A stretch of DNA of 64,000 bases from Agrobacterium tumefaciens (GCA_025559845.1 CP048469.1:2232001-2296000), one strand, 5' to 3'; counted from the stretch's first letter, positions 34,701-43,657 are shown. Numbers and translations are program-made. Notes: generated from the sequence alone by a model not told the origin.

Positions 34701-35906
34701 TTATCCACGTTTCTCGGTCAGGAAGTAGACAAGCGCCGCAACAGGCATCGCAAAGCCGACCCAGGAAGCGATCGACCATTCTCCGACCGAATAAGCCCAA
34801 CCGCCCACCGCCGACCCGATGGCGCCGCCCATGAAAAAGGTTGCCATGTAGATACCATTCAGGCGGCCGCGGAATTCGGCGCCGAGGGTGAAGATAGCAC
34901 GCTGCCCAAGCACGAGGTTGGTGGTGACACCGAAGTCCAGAACGATGGCGGCGACGACCAGGATGGCCAGTGCAAGATGCGATCCTTCGGGTGCGAGATG
35001 CGTGACGGCAAAGGACAATGCGACCATGACCATCGCCGCAAAGGTTGCGGAATAGGTCCAGCCGCGGTCTGCCACGCGTCCCGCAATCGGCGCTGCCACG
35101 GCACCCGCCGCACCTGCAAGAGCAAATAGCGCGATTTCTCCCTGGCTCAGGTTGAAGTGCGGACCGCTGAGATAAAGCGGTGTGGTTGTCCAGAACAGAC
35201 TGAACGCTGCAAACATGAAGGCATGATAGATGGCTCGGCGTTGCAGCAGCGGCGTGTTGACGGCAAGCTTACCCATTGACGCCATCAGCGCACCGTAGCC
35301 CAGACGTGACTCGGGCTGTCGAACCGGCAGCAGTCGAAAGAGGACGACAGCAAGAATTGCCATTACCACGGCCGAAACCAGATAGACGCCCCGCCACGAG
35401 ACGACTTCCGATAGCAGACTGGACACCGGCCGTGCCAGCATGATGCCGACCATCAGACCACTCATGACGTTGCCGACGACGCGACCACGTATGGCATGCG
35501 GCGCCATATGGGCGGCATAGGGAACAATGACCTGAACGGCAACAGAACTGACCCCGATCAGAAACGCCGCAAACAGGAAGGGGCTGGCATGCGGCGCGAA
35601 GGCGGCAGCAACAAGTGACAGCACTGCCATGGACACAGCACTGACGACAAGCTTGCGGTTCTCGACGAGATCTCCAAGCGGCACGACGAACAGCAGGCCG
35701 ACGCCATAACCGATCTGTGTCAAAGTGACGATCAGGCCGGTGGCAGCCGAGGAAAGGCCGAGTTCGGCACCGATAATGCCTGCAAGTGGCTGACCGTAAT
35801 AGAGATTGGCAGCAATCAACCCACAGGCGCTGGCCAGTAAGAATGTCAAAGCGGGGGATATGGATGCCTCATGCAACCCTTGCCCCTCAATCGTCCGTGT
35901 CGTCAT
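34701..35906 (-). CDS. MFS transporter, drug-efflux type
   Basis: 401-residue transporter with 12 hydrophobic segments. Motifs: ANLYYGQPLAGIIGAELGLS (helix 1-2 loop), FVVPLGDLVENRK (the G-D-x-x motif A, about 74-86), and VPYAAHMAPHAIRGRVVGNV in the cytoplasmic half. It belongs to the proton-coupled efflux group typified by YgaY/YbcL-like proteins; the drug or metabolite is unknown. Starts at ATG 35906 (GGAG six bases before) or the adjacent 35909. It is the target gene of the TetR regulator at 35966-36589: a similar inverted repeat precedes both. Confidence 0.88.
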   Translation of the reverse strand: MTTRTIEGQGLHEASISPALTFLLASACGLIAANLYYGQPLAGIIGAELGLSSAATGLIVTLTQIGYGVGLLFVVPLGDLVENRKLVVSAVSMAVLSLVAAAFAPHASPFLFAAFLIGVSSVAVQVIVPYAAHMAPHAIRGRVVGNVMSGLMVGIMLARPVSSLLSEVVSWRGVYLVSAVVMAILAVVLFRLLPVRQPESRLGYGALMASMGKLAVNTPLLQRRAIYHAFMFAAFSLFWTTTPLYLSGPHFNLSQGEIALFALAGAAGAVAAPIAGRVADRGWTYSATFAAMVMVALSFAVTHLAPEGSHLALAILVVAAIVLDFGVTTNLVLGQRAIFTLGAEFRGRLNGIYMATFFMGGAIGSAVGGWAYSVGEWSIASWVGFAMPVAALVYFLTEKRG

Positions 35907-35922
35907 CATAGTCTCCAAATTC

Positions 35923-35938
35923 GGAAATAGTCATTTCC
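35923..35938. promoter_or_regulatory. Putative TetR operator before the MFS gene
   Basis: GGAAAT AGTC ATTTCC, a hexamer inverted repeat with 4-bp spacer, 17-32 bp before the MFS start. It matches the site before tetR (36602-36617) at 12 of 16 positions. Confidence 0.6.
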
Positions 35939-35965
35939 TAAATAGTCGTAAAATCAAATGGCAAT

Positions 35966-36589
35966 TCAAAGGGCTAGCCGCATCGCGACATCAACCACGC
36001 CGATCATCTGCTCGAGCGTCCGCCCGGTCTTTCCGACCACGCGCATCCCATACATCAAACACAACATCGACCGGGCCAAATCATCGGCATCAACATCTGG
36101 ATTGATCGAACCATCCTGCTGCCCCTCACGCACGATACGCGAAATGATCTTTTCCCTCGCCTTCACAGCCCTGTCGACAACGGCAGCCATGTCATCATCA
36201 AGTGCTGCGAGATCCGCGACAGCACCGACCACAAGACATCCTTCCGACCCGGAGGCGCCATGAGAACGAGACGCATAAAACATCATCCCAGCCCGCAGAC
36301 GCTCGCGACCTGTACCAAGCCCGGCAATCGCCTGTTCGAACCGCTCTGTCTGAACTGTTCTGTAGCGATCCATCGCCGCGATGAAGACAGCCTTCTTGTC
36401 TTTGAACGCTTTGTAGATACTGCCCTGAGCCAGTTCCATCGCGATGGCGAGATCACCGATCGACGTGGCATGATAACCACGCTCGGAAAAAACCCGGATG
36501 GCACCGTCAAGCGCTGGTTCGATATCGAACTCACGCGGCCTGCCGCGTTGACGCTGATCCTGACTGGCAATTTCTGTTTTCGTGCTCAT
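35966..36589 (-). CDS. TetR-family transcriptional repressor
   Basis: 207 residues. N-terminal HTH at about 18-65 (RPREFDIEPALDGAIRVFSERG, then TSIGDLAIAMELAQGSIYKAF), followed by an all-helical ligand domain; the C-terminus CLMYGMRVVGKTGRTLEQM resembles the AcrR/YxaF group. Located 56 bp upstream of, and on the same strand as, the MFS efflux gene, so it probably represses that gene and itself in response to a toxic compound. Start placed at the ATG 36589 because the frame upstream begins only with TTG inside the operator. Confidence 0.88.
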   Translation of the reverse strand: MSTKTEIASQDQRQRGRPREFDIEPALDGAIRVFSERGYHATSIGDLAIAMELAQGSIYKAFKDKKAVFIAAMDRYRTVQTERFEQAIAGLGTGRERLRAGMMFYASRSHGASGSEGCLVVGAVADLAALDDDMAAVVDRAVKAREKIISRIVREGQQDGSINPDVDADDLARSMLCLMYGMRVVGKTGRTLEQMIGVVDVAMRLAL

Positions 36590-36601
36590 GACCGCTATAT
36601 A

Positions 36602-36617
36602 GAAAACGATCATTTCC
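36602..36617. promoter_or_regulatory. Putative TetR autoregulatory operator
   Basis: GAAAACGATCATTTCC, the second, imperfect copy of the inverted repeat found before the MFS gene, 13-28 bp before the tetR ATG. Confidence 0.55.
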
Positions 36618-36670
36618 AAATCAAGAAAAAATTTGGGCTGCCTTTGGACAAGACAGCCCGTCCTGATGTG

Positions 36671-37387
36671 TCAGGCGGCCTTACGCATGAAAATGGCACG
36701 CGGTTGCGCGCCTGAACGCAACATCCGACGCGGAAGAAGACTGAGCACCTCAGTCGCAAAAGCGCGGGCATTTTCCTGCGCCTTGTCGACATTGTTGACC
36801 TTGCCCTTATCAAGACAGTGCAGTGTGCCGCCATAATCGAAAATATCGCGATAGGCTGCCCGTTCGGCGATTGGCGTGTTCAGGACCGATACATTTCTCT
36901 CCGCCAGCAGCATTTTGACCAGCAACAAAGATCGCGTGGCAACCATCGCATTCACGCGGGTCAGCACGACGGAATGTGAGATGGCTTTGTCCATTTTGCG
37001 GTTCAGGAAGTCGATATGTTCCAGCACTTCCGCCGCACCGCGCGCATCCATGGCACAGCCCTGAACAGGGATGAGGACGTGATCGGATATGCCGAGCGCC
37101 ATGGTCAGCAACGGATTTTTCGTTCCCGGCAAGTCTATGATGAAACAGTCCGTACTGATCCTGTTCTCACGAATATGGCCCTCCAGCGAGGCCATGGTGA
37201 CGTGCGAGATGACGGAAAGGTTCTGGATTTCACCGGAGAGTTCGTACCAGCGAGAAATCCACAATTGCGGATCAGCATCGAGAACCGTAACGCGGTGCCC
37301 CGCCCGGGCCAATTCTGTTGCAAGCAGCAGAACTGCAGTTGTTTTCCCTGCCCCGCCTTTGGTGTTGGCAAATGTAATGACAGACAT
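36671..37387 (-). CDS. Orphan ParA-family ATPase
   Basis: 238-residue MinD/ParA-type ATPase, short single-domain form. Deviant Walker A is NTKGGAGKTT (about 8-17) with the signature Lys, Walker A' VTVLDADPQLWISRW (about 33-47), and Walker B DCFIIDLPGT (about 80-89). No N-terminal helix-turn-helix, and no ParB or parS-like pattern nearby, so it is not a standard plasmid or chromosome partition pair. The size resembles VirC1 and ParA-like orphans that place protein complexes. Start ATG 37387 begins directly with MSVITFANTKGG. Upstream at 37460 lies TTAACGATCATGGTTAAC. Confidence 0.86.
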   Translation of the reverse strand: MSVITFANTKGGAGKTTAVLLLATELARAGHRVTVLDADPQLWISRWYELSGEIQNLSVISHVTMASLEGHIRENRISTDCFIIDLPGTKNPLLTMALGISDHVLIPVQGCAMDARGAAEVLEHIDFLNRKMDKAISHSVVLTRVNAMVATRSLLLVKMLLAERNVSVLNTPIAERAAYRDIFDYGGTLHCLDKGKVNNVDKAQENARAFATEVLSLLPRRMLRSGAQPRAIFMRKAA

Positions 37388-37506
37388 GTCGTCTCCGATA
37401 AATCGGAGCCGGATCATGCTCCCATGCGCACCGGACAAATCATGGTGCTTTCCATAAGCTTAACGATCATGGTTAACAAATGGATAAGATCGTTTCCTGG
37501 CGCAGT

Positions 37507-37541
37507 AAAAACCCGCGAGGATCAGGGATCGTCGCGGGTTT
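37507..37541 (-). terminator. Terminator of the alcohol-dehydrogenase operon
   Basis: Stem AACCCGCGA / TCGCGGGTT; on the minus strand it is followed by TTTT. It lies 9 bp after the stop of the small exported protein and closes the operon that starts with the permease at 43447. Confidence 0.8.
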
Positions 37542-37550
37542 CTTACTCAA

Positions 37551-37934
37551 CTATCGGAGCTTGCGGCACGAACCGACATCGACCGGTCGTGGTCGCCCGG
37601 CCTTAAGATCCTCATATTGCGGCAGGCTTTTATCAGGACCACCCATTCTTTTTTCGAATGCGGCGCGATCAAGCGTCATCACACGCCCCGCACTGGTGAA
37701 CGAAACCATGCCGTTCTTGCCTGAATAAGCCAACGATGCTCGCAACTCACAAAAGTAACGAACAGGTCCTTTCGATAGGGTCCAACCCTTCACGCCAGCC
37801 TTGTTGTTACTCAGCGCAGCAACCTTGTAGCCTTGCCCGGAAAGCCCCTGAAAATTTTCAGCATGAGCGACAACGGGAAGGCTGAAAATCGCCAACGCAA
37901 TGAGAGGCCCGAAAAAGGGCAATTTCAGCTTCAT
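37551..37934 (-). CDS. Small exported protein, last gene of the ethanolamine-type operon
   Basis: 127-residue protein of unknown function. Signal peptide 1-23 (hydrophobic run LIALAIFSLPVVAHA), mature part with one pair of cysteines (CELRAS near 70 and VGSCRKL near the end), so a disulfide-bonded periplasmic fold is likely. Its start is 12 bp after the iron alcohol dehydrogenase stop on the same strand, and the operon terminator follows, so it is probably co-transcribed with the catabolic genes. ATG 37934 has AAGG eight bases before; GTG 37937 is the alternative. No homology recognised. Confidence 0.8.
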   Translation of the reverse strand: MKLKLPFFGPLIALAIFSLPVVAHAENFQGLSGQGYKVAALSNNKAGVKGWTLSKGPVRYFCELRASLAYSGKNGMVSFTSAGRVMTLDRAAFEKRMGGPDKSLPQYEDLKAGRPRPVDVGSCRKLR

Positions 37935-37946
37935 CACAAATGCCTT

Positions 37947-39092
37947 TTAAAAGCAGTCTTCGAACAGTTTTTTTGTGTTTTCCAGGGTCATTTCAACCGG
38001 ATTGCCGCCGCAACTCGGATCTTTGATCGCCTCAGCCACAAGTTCATCGATACGATCCGGCTTGATGCCCATGGCCGTCAGGTTTTCCGGCACGCCAAGC
38101 TCCTTGCGAAGCTCCAGAACGTAATCATAGAAGCCATCGAAACCGCCGGAAATACCGAGATACGCTGCCGCACGGCCGATCTTGTCCTCGATGGCCGGAC
38201 GGTTGAAGCGCAGGACCGCCGGCATGACAACGGCGTTGGTCATGCCATGATGGGTATTGTAGACAGCACCAATCGGGTGCGACAGCGAATGGATCGCACC
38301 AAGCCCCTTCTGGAACGCCACGGCACCCATTGCCGCCGCTGCCATCATATTCGTGCGCGCCTCGATATCCGTTCCCTCGCGATAGGCACGCGGCAGGTAT
38401 TCCTTGACGAGCCGAAGACCTTCCAGCGCAACGCCAGCGCTCATCGGATGGTAGAACGGTGAGGAATATGCCTCGAGGCAATGCGCAAAAGCGTCCATGC
38501 CTGTCCCAGCCGTGATGACCTTCGGCATACCGACCGTCAGTTCAGGGTCGCAGATCACCACGCCTGGAAGCATCTTCGGATGGAAGATGATCTTTTTCAC
38601 ATGAGTCTGCGAATTGGTGATGACGCTGGCACGCCCGACTTCCGAACCGGTCCCCGCCGTGGTTGGAACGGCAACGATTGGCGCGATCTTCGACGCATCG
38701 GCCCGTGTCCACCAGTCACCAATATCTTCGAAGTCCCAGACAGGACGTGTCTGTCCGGCCATGAAGGCAATGGTCTTGCCAAGATCGAGGCCGGACCCGC
38801 CACCGAAGGCAACAACACCGTCGTGGCCGCCATCGCGATACACTTTAAGACCCGCATCGAGATTGATTTCGTTCGGATTCTGGTCGACGTCGGCAAAAAG
38901 TGCACGACCGAGACCCGCCTCTTCCAGGACATCGAGCGCGTGGCCGGTGATCGCCATATTGGCCAGACCACGATCCGTCACCAGCAGCGGTTTCTTTATG
39001 CCAAGTGTCTTGCAGGCATCGGCCAGTTCCTTGATGCGACCACGTCCGAGCTTGACGGCAGTGGGATAACTCCAGTTGGCGACGATATTCAT
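37947..39092 (-). CDS. Iron-containing alcohol dehydrogenase (predicted gamma-glutamyl-amino-alcohol oxidation)
   Basis: 381-residue NAD-dependent group III alcohol dehydrogenase. N-terminal nucleotide part: GGGSGLDLGKTIAFM (about 97-111) and VPTTAGTGSEVGRASV (about 142-157). Metal ligands: Asp and His in GTGMDAFAHCLEAY (about 196-209) and two further His in AIHSLSHPIGAVYNTHHG (about 265-282). Its ATG overlaps the aldehyde dehydrogenase stop (ATGA). In the operon it stands where the Puu-type pathway has an FAD amine oxidase, so the intermediate to be oxidised should carry a hydroxyl, for instance gamma-glutamylethanolamide. That substrate is inference from context; the enzyme family itself is clear. 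Confidence 0.92.
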   Translation of the reverse strand: MNIVANWSYPTAVKLGRGRIKELADACKTLGIKKPLLVTDRGLANMAITGHALDVLEEAGLGRALFADVDQNPNEINLDAGLKVYRDGGHDGVVAFGGGSGLDLGKTIAFMAGQTRPVWDFEDIGDWWTRADASKIAPIVAVPTTAGTGSEVGRASVITNSQTHVKKIIFHPKMLPGVVICDPELTVGMPKVITAGTGMDAFAHCLEAYSSPFYHPMSAGVALEGLRLVKEYLPRAYREGTDIEARTNMMAAAAMGAVAFQKGLGAIHSLSHPIGAVYNTHHGMTNAVVMPAVLRFNRPAIEDKIGRAAAYLGISGGFDGFYDYVLELRKELGVPENLTAMGIKPDRIDELVAEAIKDPSCGGNPVEMTLENTKKLFEDCF

Positions 39093-40477
39093 TTCGTGAC
39101 TTTCTTCAAATGGTAGGATTTCGGGCGGGTCAGGTTCTGGAAGCCGAGTACGGAAAGCGATCCGCCACGACCGGTTTCCTTCACGCCGGTCCAGCAGAGC
39201 GCCGGGTCGAGATAGTCCGCCCGGTTCATGAACACGGTTCCGGTTTCAATCTCGCGGCCGATCCGCCCGGCACGTGCAGCGTCCTGCGTCCACAGCGAAG
39301 CAGTCAGACCATATTTGCTGTCGTTCATCAGGGAGATGGCTTCATCGTCGTTCTTGACCTTCATGATGCCGACAGCCGGGCCAAATGTCTCTTCCGTCAT
39401 GAACTCCATGGAGTGGTCGACATTGACGAGAACCTGCGGAGCGACATAAGCGCTCTCGCCGTCATCGGCGGGGAAAAGTTTTGCGTCGACCAAGGCTTTT
39501 GCGCCCTTGGCAACGGCATCGGCGATCTGGGCGCGAACGACCTTGGCGAAGCGCTTGTTGGCCATTGGTCCAAGCGTCGTCTCCTGCTCCAGCGGGTTGC
39601 CGAGCTTGTAGTTGGAAACCCAGGCGACGGACTTCTCGACGAAGGCATCGTAGAGATTTTCATTGACGTAGACACGCTCGATGCCGCAGCAGCACTGCCC
39701 GGAATTATAGGTGGCGCCGTCCATCAGCGTATCGACGGCAGCGTCGAGATCGGCGTCTTCCATCACATAGCCGGGGTCCTTGCCGCCAAGTTCCAGGCCA
39801 AGCCCGGTGAAGGTTCCAGCCGCAGCCCGTTCGATGGCGCGACCGCCTTCCACCGATCCGGTGAAATTGACGAAGTTGAACAGCCCCTCGGAAATCAGCG
39901 CCGATGTTGTCGCATGATCGAGGAAAACATTGATGAAGACGTCCTCCGGCACACCCGCCTCGACAAAGGCGCGCACCATACGCTCTCCGACCAGCAGGGT
40001 TTGCGCGGCATGCTTGATGACAACCGTGTTGCCCGCCATCAAAGCTGGAGCAACCGTATTGATCGCCGTCATGTAGGGGTAGTTCCAAGGCGCGATCACG
40101 AAGACAACGCCATGGGCCTCACGCTCGATGCGACGTTCGAAATTGCCACTTTCCTCGATGACCAAAGGGGCCAAAGCATCCGCCGCAATCGATGCGACAT
40201 AGTTCGAGCGCTCGTTGAACCCCTTGAATTCCCCGCCATAGCGAACCGGACGGCCCATCATGTGGGCCAGTTCCGGCACAACTTCGCCAACCATCTCGTT
40301 CAACCGCGCAACGCCTTTCAAGACAAGCTGCACGCGGTCTTCAAGCGGGCGTCGAGCCCAGTCCTTCTGAGCCTTGCGCGCCCTTGCGACGGCGGCGCGC
40401 GCCGCCTCCAGCGGCATCGCCTCACGCTCGGCATAAACCGAGCCATCAATCGGCGAAATATTCTGGATCATTGTCAT
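39089..40477 (-). CDS. Aldehyde dehydrogenase (predicted gamma-glutamyl-aminoaldehyde oxidation)
   Basis: 462-residue NAD(P)-dependent aldehyde dehydrogenase. Family landmarks: FVIAPWNYPYMTAINTVAPA (about 130-149), VNFTGSVEGGR, the catalytic Glu in LGLELGGKDPGYV (about 230-242) and the catalytic cysteine region NSGQCCCGIERVYV (about 262-275), which carries three cysteines in a row, then EETFGPAVGIMKV. Similar proteins oxidise gamma-glutamyl-aminobutyraldehyde, betaine aldehyde or simple aldehydes. Lying between the GS-like ligase and the iron alcohol dehydrogenase, with four-base overlap to the latter, it would take the next oxidation step to a carboxylate. Confidence 0.92.
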   Translation of the reverse strand: MTMIQNISPIDGSVYAEREAMPLEAARAAVARARKAQKDWARRPLEDRVQLVLKGVARLNEMVGEVVPELAHMMGRPVRYGGEFKGFNERSNYVASIAADALAPLVIEESGNFERRIEREAHGVVFVIAPWNYPYMTAINTVAPALMAGNTVVIKHAAQTLLVGERMVRAFVEAGVPEDVFINVFLDHATTSALISEGLFNFVNFTGSVEGGRAIERAAAGTFTGLGLELGGKDPGYVMEDADLDAAVDTLMDGATYNSGQCCCGIERVYVNENLYDAFVEKSVAWVSNYKLGNPLEQETTLGPMANKRFAKVVRAQIADAVAKGAKALVDAKLFPADDGESAYVAPQVLVNVDHSMEFMTEETFGPAVGIMKVKNDDEAISLMNDSKYGLTASLWTQDAARAGRIGREIETGTVFMNRADYLDPALCWTGVKETGRGGSLSVLGFQNLTRPKSYHLKKVTK

Positions 40478-40496
40478 GATAAATTCCCGTAATGAT

Positions 40497-41861
40497 TTAG
40501 GCTCTCTCGAAACCGCGGGCGACTTCCCAGTCCGTCACGCGGCGGTCGTATTCTTCCTGCTCCCATTTTGCAGCGCGCACATAGTGGTCGATCACGTCGT
40601 CACCAAAGGCATCGCGCAGCATTTTCGACCCCTGCAGAAAGGTCGTTGCGTCACGCAGCGTCTTGGGTATCTCGCGCACCTCTCCACCATAGGCATCGCC
40701 GACAAAGGCGGGCTCAAGTTCCAGCTTATTTTCAATGCCGTCAATGCCCGCCGCCAGCAATGCCGCCATGGCAAGATAAGGATTAAGGTCAGAGCCGCCG
40801 ACACGGCATTCTACCCGGATCGCCTTCGTGTCTTCTCCGCAAAGACGGTAGCCAGCGGTGCGGTTGTCCAGGCTCCAGATTGCCTTTGTCGGCGCGAAGG
40901 TTCCGGCCATGAAACGCTTGTAGGAATTGATATAGGGCGCCAGGAAATAGGTGATTTCGCTGGCATGCGCCAAAAGCCCGGCAACATAATGCCGCATTAG
41001 TTCGGACATGCCGTGCTCTGCATCCTTGTCGAAGAAAGCGGAGGTCTTGCCATCGGCGCTCCACAACGACTGATGAATATGAGAGGAGCTTCCTGCCGCG
41101 CTGTAGTTCCATTTGGCGAGGAACGTGACAGCCTTGCCCTTTGACCAGGCAATTTCCTTTGTCGCGTTCTTGATGATGGCATGCCGGTCGGCCATGGTCA
41201 GAGCGTCTGCGTAACGGACGTTGATTTCCTCCTGGCCGGCTGAAGCCTCACCCTTGGAGTTTTCGACCGGAATGCCGGCCCCCTGCAGCCCTTTGCGCAG
41301 GGCGCGCATGACATCCTCTTCCTTGGTCGTCTGAAAGATGTGATAGTCTTCGTTGTAACCGCTGGCGAGATTGAGATTGCGATATCCGCTGGTACGCGCC
41401 GCGTCAAAAGTCTGGTCGAACAGGAAGAACTCCAGTTCGCTGGCCATATAGGCTTTCAGCCCCATCGCCTCCAGGCGTGCGACCTGCTTCTTCAACAGCG
41501 CACGCGGCGAATGCGGCACTTCGGCGTGCGTGTGATGATCCAGCACGTCGCACAGCACCAGCGCTGTTCCTTCCAGCCAAGGCACTTTGCGCAACGTCGA
41601 AAGATCCGGCTTCATCGTATAGTCGCCGTAACCCCGTTCCCAGCTCGATGCCTTGTAGCCCGGAACCGTCTCCATCTCCATGTCAGTGGCAAGCAGATAG
41701 TTGCAGCTATGGGTTTCCTGAAAGGCGCTCTCGACGAAAAACTCCGCCTGAAAACGCTTCCCCATCAAACGGCCCTGCATATCCACCAGACATGCGAGAA
41801 CGGTGTCGATGCGCCCGTCGGCGACATCCAGTTTGAGGGCATCGAATGAGTAGGTCGCCAT
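40497..41861 (-). CDS. Glutamine-synthetase-like gamma-glutamyl-amine ligase
   Basis: 454-residue member of the GS type I-like group that includes PuuA (gamma-glutamylputrescine), IpuC (gamma-glutamylisopropylamide) and the Streptomyces GlnA3/GlnA4 enzymes. Landmarks: ASELEFFLFD (about 138-147), GEASAGQEEINVRYADAL (about 205-222), the ATP/glutamate site SSSHIHQSLW (about 259-268) and NRTAGYRLCGEDTKAIRVECR (about 336-356). It would join L-glutamate to an amine with ATP hydrolysis. It is not the primary ammonia-assimilating GS by context: the neighbour is an amine permease and oxidoreductases follow. GlnA4 of Streptomyces makes gamma-glutamylethanolamide, which is the best guess here. Confidence 0.9.
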   Translation of the reverse strand: MATYSFDALKLDVADGRIDTVLACLVDMQGRLMGKRFQAEFFVESAFQETHSCNYLLATDMEMETVPGYKASSWERGYGDYTMKPDLSTLRKVPWLEGTALVLCDVLDHHTHAEVPHSPRALLKKQVARLEAMGLKAYMASELEFFLFDQTFDAARTSGYRNLNLASGYNEDYHIFQTTKEEDVMRALRKGLQGAGIPVENSKGEASAGQEEINVRYADALTMADRHAIIKNATKEIAWSKGKAVTFLAKWNYSAAGSSSHIHQSLWSADGKTSAFFDKDAEHGMSELMRHYVAGLLAHASEITYFLAPYINSYKRFMAGTFAPTKAIWSLDNRTAGYRLCGEDTKAIRVECRVGGSDLNPYLAMAALLAAGIDGIENKLELEPAFVGDAYGGEVREIPKTLRDATTFLQGSKMLRDAFGDDVIDHYVRAAKWEQEEYDRRVTDWEVARGFERA

Positions 41862-41929
41862 GTCTTGTGTCCGTTCCCTTTTATATTTTATGGGGGCGGC
41901 CGTTTACCGGCCGCCCGTTACAATCAATG

Positions 41930-43447
41930 TCAGGCCTTTGCAGCCGAGGTGGCATTTGCCGCTGCCTGTTTGTGCTCCATCGCAAATTCTTCCTCCGGCG
42001 AGAGGATCAGGCGATGACGGCCGACGAAGGCGAAGTAGGCAATAGCGACGGCAAACCAGACGGCCACCCACAGCACACCCTTGCTGAAATTGGGGTCCTG
42101 GATCTGGTAAAGCAGTGTGACGATGGCAATGACGATTGTCAGGACAGCACCGGGAACGCCGAAAGGCGAGCGGAACGGCCGTTCAATATGCGGCAGGTTC
42201 TTCCTGAGCAGGATGAACGAAATTGCCTGCATGATGTAGGAGAACATCGCACCGAAGACTGCCATGTTCAAAAGTACGCTGCCGATGATGCTGCCGCCCT
42301 GCTCCGCACCAAGTGCGAACCAGATGGCGAGCATCACGGCCAGACCGACCACGGCACCGGCAATGTTGGCAACGAATGGCGTCTTGTATCTGGAGTGGGT
42401 GATCGAAAGCGCAGTCGGGAAATAACCCGCACGCGACAGCGAGTAAATCTGGCGGCCTTGTGCGTAAAGGATCGTGTGGAAGCTGGCGATAAGACCGGTC
42501 AGTGCCACAAGACCGAGCAGAACCACGCCACCGTCACCATAGATCGCCTTGAAACCATCCAGCAGCGGCTCAAGCGATGAACCAAGGTGGAAAGCGCCAA
42601 CACCCGGAAGCGACGGGTTGAGCAGCACGATCATGAAAGCCGACACCATCAGCGTAACCATGCCGAGAATGATGCCCTTTGGCATGTCGCGCTTCGGATC
42701 AACGGATTCTTCTGCCGCCAGCGGAAGCTGCTCGATGGCAAGAAACAGCCAGACCGCAAAAGGCAAGGTTGCCAGAACACCGGAGAAACCGAAGGGGAAG
42801 AACGAGCCGTTACCTTCCGGCAGTTCGACCGCAGCGCCATCCGGACCGACGCCGATATTCAGCGCCCAGCGCGAGAAGTCGATGTTGGGGATGGCGCTCA
42901 TCCAGAAGAACACCAGAACGCCAAGCGAAATCAGCGTGATGACCAGCGTCACCTTGAAGGACAGTTCCAGTCCGAAAATGTTAAGCCCAAGGAAAATAAG
43001 GTAGAACACGATCCACACGAAGGGTGAATAGGCCGGATCAAGGCCCAAGATCGAGTTCACGTAGGCGGTGATGAATGTCACCACTACGGCGGGCGTCAGA
43101 ACATACTCGACGTTCTCGCAAAGACCGGTGATGAAGCCGCCCCACGGGCCCATGGCGGTTCGTGCGAAAGAATAGGCCGCGCCTGTGTGCGGCAGAGCCG
43201 GGCTCATTTCCGCAATCGAAAACGTCAGTCCCAGATACATGATGGCGATGATGATGCCGGCAACCAGCATGCCACCCCAGCCGCCCGTGGCAAAACCGAA
43301 GTTCCAACCGGAAAAATGGCCTGAAATCACTGCGCCAACGCCCAGCGACCATAAAGACCACACGCCTGCATAACGGGAAAGTCCCCGCTTTTCGAAATAG
43401 GATGCGTCCGCTTTTTTATAGCTGACGCCTGCTGATGAACTGTCCAT
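41930..43447 (-). CDS. APC-family permease, ethanolamine-permease-like
   Basis: 505-residue inner-membrane permease with 12 hydrophobic segments. It reads like the ethanolamine permease group: SLWSLGVGAVISGHFSGWNFG (about 31-51), SIAEMSPALPHTGAAYSFARTAMG, ENVEYVLTPAVVVTFITAYVN and LAIEQLPLAAEESVDPKRDMP. First gene of the operon, with a GGAG before its ATG at 43447 and its own promoter region in 43448-43609 after the terminator of the amidohydrolase gene. Provides the substrate for the following GS-like ligase. Alternative substrates in this family are other small amines or amino acids. Confidence 0.87.
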   Translation of the reverse strand: MDSSSAGVSYKKADASYFEKRGLSRYAGVWSLWSLGVGAVISGHFSGWNFGFATGGWGGMLVAGIIIAIMYLGLTFSIAEMSPALPHTGAAYSFARTAMGPWGGFITGLCENVEYVLTPAVVVTFITAYVNSILGLDPAYSPFVWIVFYLIFLGLNIFGLELSFKVTLVITLISLGVLVFFWMSAIPNIDFSRWALNIGVGPDGAAVELPEGNGSFFPFGFSGVLATLPFAVWLFLAIEQLPLAAEESVDPKRDMPKGIILGMVTLMVSAFMIVLLNPSLPGVGAFHLGSSLEPLLDGFKAIYGDGGVVLLGLVALTGLIASFHTILYAQGRQIYSLSRAGYFPTALSITHSRYKTPFVANIAGAVVGLAVMLAIWFALGAEQGGSIIGSVLLNMAVFGAMFSYIMQAISFILLRKNLPHIERPFRSPFGVPGAVLTIVIAIVTLLYQIQDPNFSKGVLWVAVWFAVAIAYFAFVGRHRLILSPEEEFAMEHKQAAANATSAAKA

Positions 43448-43609
43448 GCCCTTCTCTCCTGATCTAAGAAAAAAACAAGCCAGTCAGCCGCTATTGGCCG
43501 ATTGTGCCCCAGTCTCCGGCGCAGTCGGCACGCATGCACGACAACACCTCACGCACTCGCTGTTCCCTATCCGCATTGTGCCGTTCCGGCTTCTGTGCGG
43601 CCTTGTCAT

Positions 43610-43648
43610 AAAAAGGCTGGCCCCGGTGTTTTCACCGTTGGCCAGCCT
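43610..43648 (-). terminator. Terminator after the N-formylglutamate-amidohydrolase-like gene
   Basis: Two nested stems: AGGCTGGCC (43614-43622) with GGCCAGCCT (43640-43648), and inside it GGTG TTTT CACC. On the minus strand TTTTT follows (43614-43610). It separates the amidohydrolase transcript from the permease operon. Confidence 0.85.
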
Positions 43649-43657
43649 GTTGCTCCC

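Noticed and set aside
36671..37387. Plasmid partition locus
   Set aside because: There is only a ParA-type gene; no RepB/ParB, replication gene or repeated parS sites were seen, and the surroundings are ordinary chromosome.
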